Origin: Tubiluchus corallicola
Taxonomy: Eukaryota > Priapulida > Priapulimorpha > Priapulimorphida > Tubiluchidae
Reading direction: 5' to 3'
NCBI GenBank assembly: GCA_030141605.1
Contig: JAQGDQ010000162.1
Location: forward strand, 1-64,000
DNA length: 64,000 nt
In this document: positions 51,223-63,583 of the stretch, in pieces
Position numbering within the stretch: position 1 is the first letter of the stretch
Layout of the letters: every line of letters starts with the position of its first letter
Notes under the pieces: model-generated
Told to the model about the DNA's origin: nothing
Databases searched by the model: none
What the model saw: only the letters and a program-made list of their open reading frames with translations
Program-made: the position numbers and the translations under genes

Positions 51223-51971
51223 TGGTCAAAATTGTTGAGATGTCCATAGATCATTCTATGGTCAAATTTGTTGAGAAATTACAACTTTAGTCTCTGTTTT
51301 TTTTTTGGTGCTTTGTTTTATTAGAAACTCCTGTTTACAAGGTTCTTCTGTTTAGATGGGTTTTAATACAAAAACAGGCATGTATTTCAGGTCTGGTTCT
51401 TTGTCTATGTTGACTTCACTTGTATCGGATGCCACTTTAATTTTCTGGTGGTCAAATAAATTAATTAATAAAATGTTGTTGTGTGTTGTTATTTTTGGAA
51501 GTTTTGTTGTGCTCATTCGCTCGACGAAGTCTTTTCTAGGCGTCTTTCAAATGCTTTACTTTCTTTGTGAAAATTGCTTTTTACTTAATAATTTATCAAG
51601 ATTGGGTTGAGTAATTGATGCAGTGAGGGGAAGACGACATCATATTATACGATTGTTACGTTTTTCACTGCAGGTAAGCCAAAGTTGTACATCAGTTTAA
51701 AATTTAGAAAACGATGTTAGTGGACCTAAAAATGTTGATTGTCTTTATATTTACCTTTTAGTACTGACTAACTGGACTTTTCATTGTTATCTACAGAAAT
51801 AAGAATAATGCAGGTCCATTAATTACATGTATACGTTTCATTACAGTCAATAAATTACTACACTACTATTATTGAGTGTAGCTGACAACACATTTTTTTG
51901 TTCCCACAACACTTAAAGAGAAACATTTGCTTTACAACTGTTAGTTAAAGAAATAGGTGCTGAAAAGTTGA

Positions 51972-52033
51972 GTCAATTTGGATTTGAACCCAAGACCCAT
52001 GCTTTCATGGCACACTGTAGCTACTGACTTGAC
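51972..52033 (-). repeat. tRNA-like sequence (decayed tRNA or SINE head)
   Basis: The minus strand starts GTCAA and ends TTGAC (acceptor-like pairing). Between them are an A-box-like TAGCTACAGTG, a CCATG-AAAG-CATGG stem-loop and a consensus B-box GGTTCAAATCC. It is too short, with a 4-nt anticodon loop, for a functional tRNA. Confidence 0.5.
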
Positions 52034-52403
52034 ATGGTAAAACTGGGGCGATATATATGTATTGCTGCATTTCAATACACACCTACATAGTATTTATTAT
52101 AATTATGTAAAAACAGAAATTATGACATTATGTAGACAAGATGGCATGCTAAAGGTGTATGAGAAAGTGCAGTAAAGACCATCAACTACCGGGCCTTAGT
52201 GTTGTAATTATTTATGATAATAAATATAATTGATCTATAAAAATGTAAAATAATAAATTTTATCCCGATTAAATAATACTAAAAAAGTGGTAACAATAAT
52301 TATGCAAGAAGACCGTGAGTTTAACAATAGCACAATGCGCATCACACATTCAATAATCGTTGATAAATTGTAAGGATGTGCTTTTGTGATTTCCCAAATT
52401 CCA

Positions 52404-52481
52404 ATGACTGTGATTCTGAGTGTGATTGAGCGAGAGTCAGTTCGTAGAAAAAGGGAACTTTTATCGAGAGCAATAGATGCC
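52404..52481 (+). CDS. Candidate first coding exon of PRDM15-like gene
   Basis: The ATG at 52404 opens 26 codons (MTVILSVIERESVRRKRELL...) to a good donor GCC|GTGAGT after 52481, in phase 0. The next exon (54575) must begin in phase 0, so the join is in frame and gives a 1265-residue protein. There is no domain to confirm it; the true start could be another small upstream exon. Confidence 0.38.
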
Positions 52482-54574
52482 GTGAGTACCGTTTACTAAA
52501 TCGAAAGATCTCCCGTACTTGCTCACACGAAGTTAAGAAAACAATTGTTCACTCAGAGTTAACAATATTGAGTGTATTTTCTGCTATTTCTCTTGTTACT
52601 AAAGAACATACTTGTTTTGTTCTTTTTCTTTTCGTAAATGTGCGGCCCATGAATTTGTCTTTTAAATGGTAATAATTAAGGTTATGAAGATTTTTATTAT
52701 TGTTGATTTGTTTTGAATGCGTCACCCAGAATTTTGTCAAATTTCAAATTAACGATTATGGCTAATGAATTAGAATGAATGTTTGATTTCTTTTTTTCGG
52801 CACTCTGTGCGCAGCCTAGGTCTAGCAGTATCAATATTCGCCGAGTAATCGAGTGTTCGATGTCGTGGATTGGCTCAATGAGCTTGTTAGTCTACTGCAT
52901 TAGGCTACTGTTTGCTTATACAAAGCAAAAAAATAATTGCTTAAAATTATTACCAGACTGAGCAGCGATATAAGAATATTGTAACCTTCCGTCAGAAGCT
53001 TAGTACTTGTTTTTCCGGTCAGCTTCCTTAATCTAAATTAACTTGCTATGTAACTATATTTTGTAACTTGCACCCAACCACAAAAATATTTTATTGTAAA
53101 TTCTATCTCACATACATAGAAAGATTGAAGTATTGCAGTTTGACTGCACTTGAATTAACAAGACACCATGGAGATCTTATTGCGGGTTATGAAATACTGA
53201 CTAGGAAAACTGGAGGACGTAGTTTAAAACTTTTTAATGAGTGGTCAGTGTTCGTTGATATTAATTTACTGTGATAGTATTTAACAAACGGAATAATTTA
53301 CCAACCGTGGTGATTGCCGCACTAGTCCTAGTAAAGTCTAAATCTTTAGTTGAAGATTACTTTGTGAGAAATTATTGAGCTTCTGTGAGTATTCTCGCTT
53401 AACCCCTAATCTCGACAGTGTAACAGCCCAACCCTAGACTAAAATTTAATAGGAACAACTGTAACCCCCAACCGAAACCTAGTCAGTATAGTTTTAGGGA
53501 AACCTTTTATTATACATGTAGCAACATGGGTAAGCTGAGTATGAAGCATATAATCAAGCAGACTAGAATTCACTAAGGAAGTGCACTCGTCGGCGCCAGG
53601 AACCGCACTGAAGGTTTTGGTTCATGGTACGGTTCAATGCTGATTACCAGGATGTGATTAATGGCATTGTTATGAGAAAATGAAATAGTGTCCGGTTACA
53701 TTTCGTCCCTCCCTCCCTAAAGTCTCGGACCCATCTGCGAGACAACATCGCATCCAGCAGACAAGATAAGTGCATCATGGTACATTCTGATTGCAACATG
53801 ATGATGTTGCATAGATACTATGAGTCAAGACATGCCAGACAAGGTGTGAATCATGAAAATTCGATGGGGGCACATCATATAAAATGAGATGTAAAGACTT
53901 TCAAGGTAGATTAAACTGCCTGTTTCATTAGGAACATAAGCATATTTTTTTATCAATAACAGATGTGATGATATAGATGATATTAATTGCTTAGTATACT
54001 TGAATAATCATCCATAGACACATTTCTCTAAACAAAAATTATCTAATTATCTATTTGTGTTAAAGTACATTCATTGTCATCTGGTATTTCAATGAATATA
54101 TGATTACATTATTTAACTTATCCCGCAATAATTTACAGAGCTGGTAGTGACCAGAGATAAAGCTCAGACATGCAGTCCTCTGAATTAGTAAAATGTGCCG
54201 ATCCATTATTCAAATATGCGATTATTCAACAAAAATCAATAGAAACCTGGATTGTGACGGAGTGTCATTTTTCTTTGCATTTAAATATTATGTCTATTGC
54301 GAAAGTTGAATATTGTACTTCATTTTGGACTTGCAAATAAGTTGTTTATGCTACCGAAGTGTTTGGAAAAATGAATGAAAACCATTCTTTATCAAGACTG
54401 TAGTTTGTTGTTTGTGTTAGTTCATAACTTCACTCTATAATATGGTGCAGTCATAATGTACAATACGCGAACACAACAACATTAAACTTCTGTTTACAAA
54501 ATCTAAAGTATATTCATACAGTAATGAAACTGCCATTGTTGAACGTTATGAAAAGTTTTGTTCATCTTTTTCAG
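52482..54574 (+). other. Putative first PRDM15-like intron
   Basis: No gene is recognised. 53560-53800 is more GC-rich and could include a promoter or untranslated exon instead. The acceptor TTTTTCAG ends it. Confidence 0.3.
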
Positions 54575-57500
54575 GATTCTTCTGAGGGATTGGTGCCTGT
54601 AAATTTTGCAGGTAAGTTTCGTGGTTTATTTTAGTTAATTCTTTATCCACTTGGTGGCAAACTCAGCTGTCAATTAGATATCTATCAATCACATGAAGAT
54701 TAGGTTCCATTTAATTTTTAGTTAAGTACATGTAACCGTAAATTTTTTAACTTGCGTGTTTTCAAATCTTGTGCATTTTGCTTTTGATGGTATTACGATT
54801 TCTAATAGAGTGCATTTTTATACTGTTTTTTCATAAGTTTTAGGTGTTTTTATTTGATGAATTTGTAAGTTTATTTCAGTATTATTGCTTAGCGACAGTC
54901 AACTAATAATCTTAAAATTAAGACTAGAATTACGATCTCTGAATTAATTACAGAAGGTCTAATTAGTATTTTACTGTAGCATGAGCAATCCAATAGCTGG
55001 AAACGCTAGACTTGTTGATAAGTGATTAACATTCGCTTAAGACCTGCCTTAATTACAAGGGAGTGTGTGGTATAATTGTTGTGCGTCAGACTTGAAATTC
55101 AAAAGTCAATGTTTCAAATCCAAGTTCAGCTCCGACTTTTTACATTTTTATTTCATGTTCACTTGGTCATTAAGTGTTTTTCGTTGTTATTCTTCCAGGT
55201 TGTAATGTGTGTGGCGAGGATCACGACACGGAGCAATGCGTACATTTAGGTTTGACACCAGTGCCTGATGTAACATCCCACATGAGCAGCAGAGCTCGGC
55301 TTACTTTACCGTACACATTAAAGCTGTCGTCTGAAACTACCGGACAAATTGGTGTGGTGGCCAGGCAATCCATCCCCGCTAAGACGCAGTTTGGCCCTTA
55401 TGAAGCCAAACGCGTGTTACAGATTGAGAAGGCAAACACGTTTCCATTAGGGGTAAGAGTGTTAAACCTTTCAACCTGTAAGAATTGTTATACATAATTA
55501 AAGAATTATTCTCTTTTTTACCATAGTTTAGTACTTTGATATACATCATGTCTACATTTCTGCTTTGAGTAAAAAATAGGTTTACATTTGATTTAAAGAG
55601 AAAGATCAGAGACGTTGAAATAACTAGGCTTATCAGCTTGCACATTCTTGCTTGTTTAAATTCTAATTCCTTGAAAACATAGGTAATTTGGATAAACAGT
55701 CAAATAACTGCCATGACAGGCTTACAATGCTAGCATGTATTGTGGCTTAGAAAATGTTTATTGCAAAACTATTCGCAATGTAGTGCACTATTTGCACTGC
55801 TGGTGTTTTTTTACGTATTGTAAGTGGTTAAAACAAACTCAGTTCAATATCCTAATATAAGATTGACAATTAAAATGATCGATCCAAGTTCCTCTCACTT
55901 AAGCGTAGTCGTAAACAGTTTTAGTCTTCTTAATGAGAAAAATGTGCATCTTTTGTATAGTAAGTAGTTGCTAACATAATTGTACAAATGGCTATACATT
56001 TAGGACATGCATGGAACTAGCAGTACGTTAGACTCTACTTGATACATACTTTTGTTCATTGCGCATTTGTGCTGTATTGTCTTTGCGTAGTCTCCAATGG
56101 TTCACATATAAAAAGTCCACAGCTAAGTGGCAGAATAACAAGAAAAGAAATATATTAGAAAAATTACATAGTTGTGATCAGTAGTATTGGGAATCGACCT
56201 GTACTGTGCACGGATATCCCATATTGAACAGATATCCCAGCGCCTAAGCCTAGCTGCTTCAGCATTGATCGTCTGCAATTTCTTTTGCTAAGTAACTGTT
56301 CAATTTGTGTAATTTATCATACATATTCTTTAAAATACATTTGTTGCTATTGACACTGCAATTAAATGGCAGAAACAGGTGGCAAAGTGTGTAAAATCTT
56401 ACACTTATTTTATTAAGCAGTTATCAATTTTGTTAATTTATGATCGAGCGCTTACGGCTGACTGAATTTTGATTAATCGGAACGCCACTAGTGATGATGC
56501 CAAGCCTTCAACAACTGTGCATCCGTATATTTTGATATTTGCTGGCAGGCGCTATTTATTCCTGTAAAATCTCGATGCTTTTATTAAAGTTGGATTCTGT
56601 TTACGCTTTCCATGTGTAAACATCTTTTCCGTTGCAGATAATGTCCGGCGAAGGAGGGATCGTTTACCTGGATTCAAGAAACGAGAACGATTGCAACTGG
56701 ATGTGTCTGGTCAGACCAGCAGAATCTGCAAAATTACAGAACTTGATTGCCTATCAGTTAGGCTGCGAAGTGTTCTTCACGGCAACCCGAGAGATTGCAA
56801 AGAACGAGGAGCTAAGAGTCTGGTACGCGCCGGCATATGCTAAAAAGTTGGGACGTCCGACTTTTCCAGTTTCTTCACATAACACTGGTAGGCCACAGGT
56901 TTTGTAGAAGTGACGTAAAGTTTATGTCAAATCTGGCAGGACTGAGCTGTAAAATAGACACCAGTCATGACAGGTTTTTAGTTGCAATTTATAATCAAAG
57001 AAAGCTTTTAGATTTTCTCTATTTTTGTTACATTTTGTTTCAAAACTTAAAGTGTTTTTCGTGCTGGTATTTCAGTTAGGTACCAGATGTAGATATTATT
57101 TTTATTTATCTCCTTTAACTTACCTTGAATACACGGTAACACATACAAGATATACAGAATGTCATAGAAAAAAGGTTGGTGGCGAAAGACCAATGGTTAT
57201 CGAGTCAATCTTAATTAAAGACAAAAAATAAATGATGCCAATGACAGTCAAATTAGAAAAAAATTAGGAAAATACAAAATTTTTTCTAATTTGTCTGTCA
57301 TTGGCATCATACAAACAGTTTGTTTATTGTTTGTCTCAATTGAGAAGGGTGATGGAGTCAATAACCATTGGTTTTCACCACCTTTTCTGCTATGTCCTTC
57401 TGCATGTGTTAACGTGTATTCAAAGTAAATTAAAGGAGTGTCAAATATAACTAAACAAAAAACAAGAAAAAGAAGAAATGGCAAAATAATGAAGGGATTT

Positions 57501-60500
57501 GTCTGAGTGAACCTTATGCATTTAAACATCAAGATGCCGTAGTTCTTTAGTATCTAAGATTAATAATTTTTACGTATAACAACGTAACACAGATAGTGAT
57601 TGTTTTCGCATATGAAATGAAAATATTTTGTATGTTTAATTGTATCAATTTTTTGGGCAAGTTGAATAAACACGTGGTTACAAGTTAATAAATGCTGGGC
57701 CTGGTTAGTAAACAGACGGGTGACCATTGGAAAAACTACTTCTGAATGGTTCTTTCTATGCTACCTCTGTCTATTTCTGAATGTTGCCAAGACATTTTTG
57801 TCTCACAAGATTATCTTGAGAATTAGCCAACTTCGGGTCTTGCATTCAATAAGTCCTGCTATTAACATCTGGATCTTGGCTTGCAGATGTGGCCTCATCC
57901 AATGATTGTGCCACTATTGACTAACCTCATTCTTGTTCGATTTCAATCACTAAGCATGTGCTATGACCACTCAGTTAGTCCCGCCTTTCTTGTTATTTTC
58001 TTGGCACTTTTGTTGTCATTTTTAGCATTAAATGATTTCCGTATAATATGTAGGTAATCTGGCGATGGTAAAGGGTGACACACACGTGGAAGTAAGAATC
58101 AATTCACCTTCCGATGCTGTCAACTTGCAAGTCAAGCGTCTGACATGCGGCAAATGTAACATGGTCTTTACAGGTAATTAGCTTGCAGTTGCTTGTTTTT
58201 GATATAAACTGGTATTAATAGTGATGTTATATATTTAATTGAATTTTTGGGTAATTTGCTGGCATCTTTGTAACTCAGCAAGATAAATCAAACTATTGTT
58301 CCAATTCTGCAAATGATTGTTATTTGATTCTGTGATTTTTTAAAATTCTTGTGAAACTGACCAGCTGATATCTATTCAATAAAATAAATATGGATGCAGT
58401 GCTTCAGAAACAATTAGTTAGCTCTATGATGCGAAACTAAAATTACTGATACTGTTCGAAAATTTAATCAAAGTGTTTGCAAAACAATGACTTAATTTTC
58501 TGTAAAGAGAGCCAAAATCCACACTTCAAAGCAGCACGTATTTTTATCAGAGGTTCACCAGCAGTAGGTAATTCACACTTGTGCAATATATGACTTTTGT
58601 AAAAATGTGTTAAAAGAACGGGACTGATTTATCTTAAAGGGAAAGAAAAGGCAATTTTAAAGTATGTACCAAAAAGCTCTCCACACAAAGTTATACCACT
58701 TAGTATTACACTTTACTTCTTGAAAGACGTGTAAGTTCATGAGTTGAAAAGGAAAATTCTTAGTAACTTAAAATATTCACATCAACTGGTAAAATGTCAC
58801 CTTCCCAATGTGCACCACTGACTCACCAAAAACAGATTTTTAATCTTAGTGACATGATACAGTTATTAGAGTTGGGATGTCTGCCATATTAAAGTTATCT
58901 GCTATATTAGATTTGGGTTATCTGCCACATTAACACTGGGATATCTGCCACATTAGAACTGGGACATCTGCCACATTAGATTTGGGATATCTGCCATATT
59001 AGATTTGGGATGTTTGCCATATTAGATTTGAAATATCTGCCATATTAGATTTGGGATGTCTGCCGTATTAGATTTGGGATATCTGTCATATTAGATTTGG
59101 GATATCTACAAGTGTTTTTCTGGGAAAAAAAGTTACTTAACTTGTATGTTATATTTTCTTTCAGCTGTCCCTGATCTAGCTGACCATTTGATGAGGCATG
59201 TGCGAGAGGACATGAGGAACAAAACCTCAGCTCTTCCTACAGTCGTCATCAAAAACAAGGAAAAGAACACGAAGGCGACTCCAGGAAAGGAAAACACGAG
59301 ACAAAACAAAGCAGTGGTTGAAGTAAGAGAGAAAAAAGAGAAACACAGTGGCTTCACCTGCACCTACTGTGGCGAGTCGTTCAGCAGCATGGCTATCATG
59401 AGACCACATCTGGTTCTACATAAACGAAACAACGACAAAGTGCAGAGTGTCTTCCAGATTGGAACAACAAATGCCGATAATAGTAATTCTCTACATGTAA
59501 GTGCCAACGGTGGTAACATGCAGCAAGTTGGTGCTGTTGACAGTAATGCCCTGCGAGTGAGTGCCAGTGATGATAATGCTATGCAAGTAAGTGCCAATGG
59601 TAGTAATATCCTTCAAGTAAGTGCTACTGATGATAATGATGCTGTGCAATTAGGTTCCTGTGACAGTAAAACTCAACAAATAAGTACTGGTGACGATAGT
59701 GCTCTGCAAGGAAGTGCCAATCGAAATAACTCGCCCAGAATGAAAACTGACAGTGATGATAACTCATTTGAATCAAATGATAATTCAAAAACAGTTGATT
59801 TGTATGAAAGTGACAAAGAAAGCGATAATTTTGATTCAGTTTTGTTTAAAAGCCACGAAATTGACAGCGATGTCGAGAAGGGTGGCGGAAAAATCAAAGA
59901 GGAAAACCTCGCTGATGAGGGCATCACTTTGAAGCTTTTCTCGTGTGAGGAGTGTGGAAAATTGTTTACCAAAAGCCCATATTTGGAAAAGCACATGGAG
60001 TTGCATAAAGGAAAACATTTCTGTAAACAATGCGGGAAATACTTTAGCAGGGAACAGACACTAAAAATGCACCTCTGCCAAGCATCCGGGAAAAATCCAG
60101 AAAAGCCTTTCAGCTGTGCTTACGAGTTTTGTAAGAAGAAGTTTGGCACAGAGAAGTACCGGGATCGCCACATGGCACTTCATGAAGGAAAATTTTCCTG
60201 TTCCGAGTGCGGTAAGGTTTACGCAAGGAAAGAAAGTCTAGATCTTCACCCTTGCTATAGCAAGACTGGTTTGATGTGCGGTATCTGCGGGAAGAAATTT
60301 ACCACTTTTTCGCGACTTCACAAACATTTACACGTGCATCGCAGCGGCCATCACTGCGAGTCTTGCCGGCAGAGTTTCCGCTCAAAAGCCGCACTTGAGG
60401 AGCACGAATGTAGTAATGATCAAGCATCTCCTAACAAGTCACACTCAAAACCCAATTATGTGTGTTCACATTGTCACAAAGAGTTCAAAACATGGAAACT

Positions 60501-62223
60501 GTTGAAGATACATACACAGAAACATGCAGGAATTTTCAAATGTGACTTGTGCGGTAAGTCGTACTCGTGCAAGTACTCATTACAAACACACGTTTGCTTA
60601 GCAAAAAACCTCGAGAAAATATTCAGATTCACCTGTGATGTCTGCCCGAAAAAGTTCACAAAGGAAAAGTATCTGTTGAAACATATTCCTCTGCATACTG
60701 GCGAATTTGCGTGCGATGTGTGCGGACGCTGGTACAGTAGTAAAGAGTGTCTAATAAATCATATGCGCTCTTGTAGCAGAGTAGAAGCAATTGAGCTGTC
60801 CGGCATGGTTGAATGCGGCAGTTGTGGGCTACAGTTTACGGAAGTTAAGCCGTACAGACAACATATGATGACTCATACACACCAGTACGTGTGCTCGCAA
60901 TGCGAAGCAAGATTTCTATCTGAAAAACGTTTACACCAGCACATATGTTCAAAACTTACAAATACCAACGAAGCAGATGACGTCTCACGACTTGATACTT
61001 CAGTCACCGTTAATGAATGCATGCAGTCGCAGTTGAAGGTAAATGATTCCCAGGTGAAGATGAATTTAGTGTGCGAGTTTTGTGGCAGGCAGTTTAGCAA
61101 TCGTGGGAATCTGAATCTCCATTTGATGACACATGGCGAAAAGAAGTTTGGTTGTTTGGAGTGCGGTAAGAAATTTCACCGAAGAGACACACTTAAACAA
61201 CACCGACAGACTCACAGGCAGACAGACAATCCAAATAATATGAGCAATGGCATAGCAAAGGTGTCACTCGAGCAGCTGATTTGTGAAGTGTGTGGATCAC
61301 AGTTTAGTTCTAAAAGCAATTTAAATTCTCATCGCCTTTTGCATGGAGAGAAAACTTACGAGTGCAAACAATGCGGGAAGAAATTCCACAGGAAAGATGC
61401 TTTGAAGGAACATGGCAGGGTGCACAGCAATGAAGAGAATGCTTACCAATGTCCAGAATGTGGGAAGAAGTTCAAGACCAAATCTTCCGTAGAAACTCAC
61501 CTGAAGCTGCACTGGAATGAAAAACCTTTCGTCTGCAGCATCTGCGGAAAATGTTTTGCACAGCGCGGCAACATGGTAAAACACGAACAGACACATTCAG
61601 GTCATCGTAGGTACGCATGCCAGTACTGTAACAAGCGCTTTTCGACCAACGACTATAAGAACATACACGAGTTGGAACACACGGACACAAAACGCTATCG
61701 CTGCTATGTGTGTGACAAGGGCTTCGTGAAGAATCACTTACTGTCGAGTCACGTGCGAGAGATGCACCGCAATGTGGTCATGATGTGCGAGTTCTGCCCA
61801 ACCATCGTGAAACTGCGTCACAGTCTGCTGCGACACCTGAAGAAAAAGCACGCAGATATGAAACACATCTGGGGCACCCCGGGGTACATGCAGAATACGA
61901 CCATCGACTCCAAAAAACAGTTGATTGCAACCGGCGAATCTTTTCAACATAGCGACATACCTGTAGCTTACACGACCAATGATGTCTTCGAAGCACTTCA
62001 AGTTGGTAGCGATGAACAGATGAATCCGAACCAAATATCCGAACAGGGTGAGTCTTTCGTGCAGAACACGACCATTACCAATTCGGTGTGTGTGACTGCT
62101 GAGACTGACGCAGCTACATTCCAGCAGCTGGTGCAACTACCTGGGTTCATGGAAGCCGTCAAGACCGCACAGGTTGACGCAAATTCTGAAAGCATAATAG
62201 CCTTTGAAGTAATTAAACAATAA
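54575..62223 (+). CDS. PRDM15: PRDM15-like PR-domain multi-zinc-finger protein
   Basis: Five exons join in frame: 54575-54611, 55199-55452, 56638-56887, 58054-58173 and 59165-62223 (TAA). They encode a CCHC zinc knuckle (CNVCGEDHDTEQC), then the PR/SET domain: SRARLTLP, KTQFGPYEAKRV, NDCNWMCLVRPA, QNLIAYQLG, ELRVWYAPAYAKKLG. This order and wording is PRDM15 rather than PRDM10 (PRDM15 has KRTQFGPFE and ELRVWYAAFYAKKM; from memory). A C2H2 finger is split by the 58173/59165 intron. The terminal exon encodes 22 more fingers, several C2HC (ending H...C), alternating with C2H2 as in PRDM15. A Ser/Asn/Asp-rich spacer with a 10-residue repeat separates fingers 2 and 3. The expected role is a nuclear DNA-binding regulator; PR domains of this class lack the usual SET catalytic motifs. 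The 5' start is outside these exons. Confidence 0.93.
55059..55133 (+). repeat. tRNA-like sequence (tRNA-Ser-like SINE head or relic)
   Basis: Starts GGGAG, with A-box-like TGGTATAATTG, CAGACTTGAAATTC (the tRNA-Ser anticodon-arm pattern) and B-box-like GTTTCAAATCC, ending CAGCTCC. It lies 65 bp before the PRDM15-like exon 2 acceptor. Pairing is imperfect, so a working tRNA is unlikely. Confidence 0.45.
55453..56637 (+). other. PRDM15-like intron within the PR domain
   Basis: AT-rich; no repeat family or gene recognised. Confidence 0.5.
57110..57439. repeat. 330-bp fold-back element in PRDM15-like intron
   Basis: The outer arms begin CTCCTTTAA(C/T)TTAC(C/T)TTGAATACACG and are complementary in from both ends. 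Inner blocks also pair: ACCAATGGTTAT, GATGCCAATGACAG and CAAATTAGAAAAAA. The loop is about 57267-57277. No coding capacity. The arms are more diverged than those of the 31.9-kb fold-back, and the sequence is unrelated to it. Confidence 0.8.
58630..58870 (+). repeat. Dispersed repeat family, copy 3 (truncated, in last PRDM15-like intron)
   Basis: Matches the 5' half of copies 1 and 2 (AGAAAAGGCAATTTTAAAG, CAAAGTTATACCACTTAG, CAACTGGTAAAATGTCACCT, GTGCACCACTGACTCACC). It ends at ACATGATACAG, where the minisatellite begins. Confidence 0.65.
58872..59108. repeat. 23-bp minisatellite, about 10.5 copies
   Basis: The unit is TTTGGGATATCTGCCATATT plus AGA. Most units differ at a few positions and the second is shortened. 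It ends about 56 bp before the acceptor of the large zinc-finger exon, so it occupies the branch-point neighbourhood. Confidence 0.93.
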
Positions 62224-62297
62224 CATTTAGCTTTCATTTTGCTTGTTGATATGAAATAATTATTTTAAAATGTGTTGAAGTTCCTCTACTTTGATAC

Positions 62298-62303
62298 AAT
62301 AAA
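62298..62303 (+). terminator. PRDM15-like poly(A) signal
   Basis: AATAAA 75 nt after the stop, followed by GT-rich GTGTTTGTTG. It implies a very short 3' UTR. Confidence 0.7.
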
Positions 62304-63460
62304 GTGTTTGTTGAAATTGCCATTATGTATTACACAGTTTAATATTTCAATCAGCCCTCGATGCGCAGTAAGTGTGTTGAGCTACAATTTATAGGAATTT
62401 GACATAATTACACTGGTTTAAATGTATTAACTCTGGTTTCTCTATATGCCCACCAATTTCATGAAATTATTTGTTTAAGAATTTTTATGTTCATTTGACA
62501 CAGTCAATCATATTTGTTAAACTGAACATTATTTGCCTGCAATCATTCTAATTCAGAAAAGTTACTTGATACATAACAGATTAAGAATACATGCTGGCCA
62601 GTAAAAATAACAATTCCCATGTCAATTAATTGTAATTATTATTTATTACGTACTCGAAAGCTAGTACATTAGTGCATACAATGTGCATGTAGAGAGCAAC
62701 ATACATAATAAAACACATGGGCAAAGGATAGGTCACAATAACGAGATTGCAAACTCATATACATGTATATTAAATTATAATTAAAATGCACATGCATCAC
62801 ATTAAACAAACAAGTAGTGTGGAAAAAAGGAGTTGTCAGTAGTTGAAGACATTTATATGTCAGACTTTGGCAAGCAATACTTCTCTCTATATCCAAACTC
62901 GATCTTTGACGTCAGACTATCTCAACACTGCTGCCAATATCAGCCACAGATAGACAGATAGCCTTCTTGCGTACATGGTTTAAACATAAGGTTAGTCATA
63001 GAAATAATTTAAAAAATGTACACCCTAATTAAATTGATATCGTCAAGCATATCGGCTTATTCCCCGGCCTCCTTTGTGCAGTAAGCACGATCACAGGAAA
63101 TCGGGACATCCTCAAGAACCACAGCTACGTAGAATTAACGCACCTTACTTTTTACTAGTCAATGACTATAAAACTTTTTGGCGTAAAACAAGTGAAAGTA
63201 CATTGCGTTATTTTTGTGCTGTCTGTTTAGTCAGTTTGGTGAGTATCGCTTTAAGCTGACGTTAAGCGGGGAAAATTTTCGTACATATTGCGCAGTTTTC
63301 TCATTTTGCGTTATTTGTTCTAAGATGTCTGTTTTGCAGTTCGTTGCTATGTTGTCACCACGATTTAAATACTAAGTAAAAACAACACAAAATGTCAAAA
63401 ATTACGTTGTGATAAACTCCCAGACATTCTAATACCAGCAGTTTCTCAGTTGGTGTGACT
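62304..63460. other. Intergenic, no gene recognised
   Basis: AT-rich. A short frame at 63074-63259 (61 codons) follows a TTTGTGCAG acceptor-like site but has no recognised domain. Confidence 0.4.

Positions 63461-63583
<123 letters not shown>

Larger units (their letters stand above)
50064..52403. other. Intergenic between PABPC and the PRDM15-like gene
   Basis: No exon is firmly supported. A CAG|GTAAGC donor-like site at 51673 could end an untranslated exon. Small palindromes and a tRNA-like sequence are listed separately. Confidence 0.4.

Noticed and set aside
55059-55133. Functional tRNA-Ser gene
   Set aside because: Stems pair poorly and the variable arm and T-arm do not fit; more likely a SINE head or relic.
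59133-62237. Numerous minus and + frames overlapping the zinc-finger exon
   Set aside because: Shadows of the 1025-codon + frame; no independent domains.
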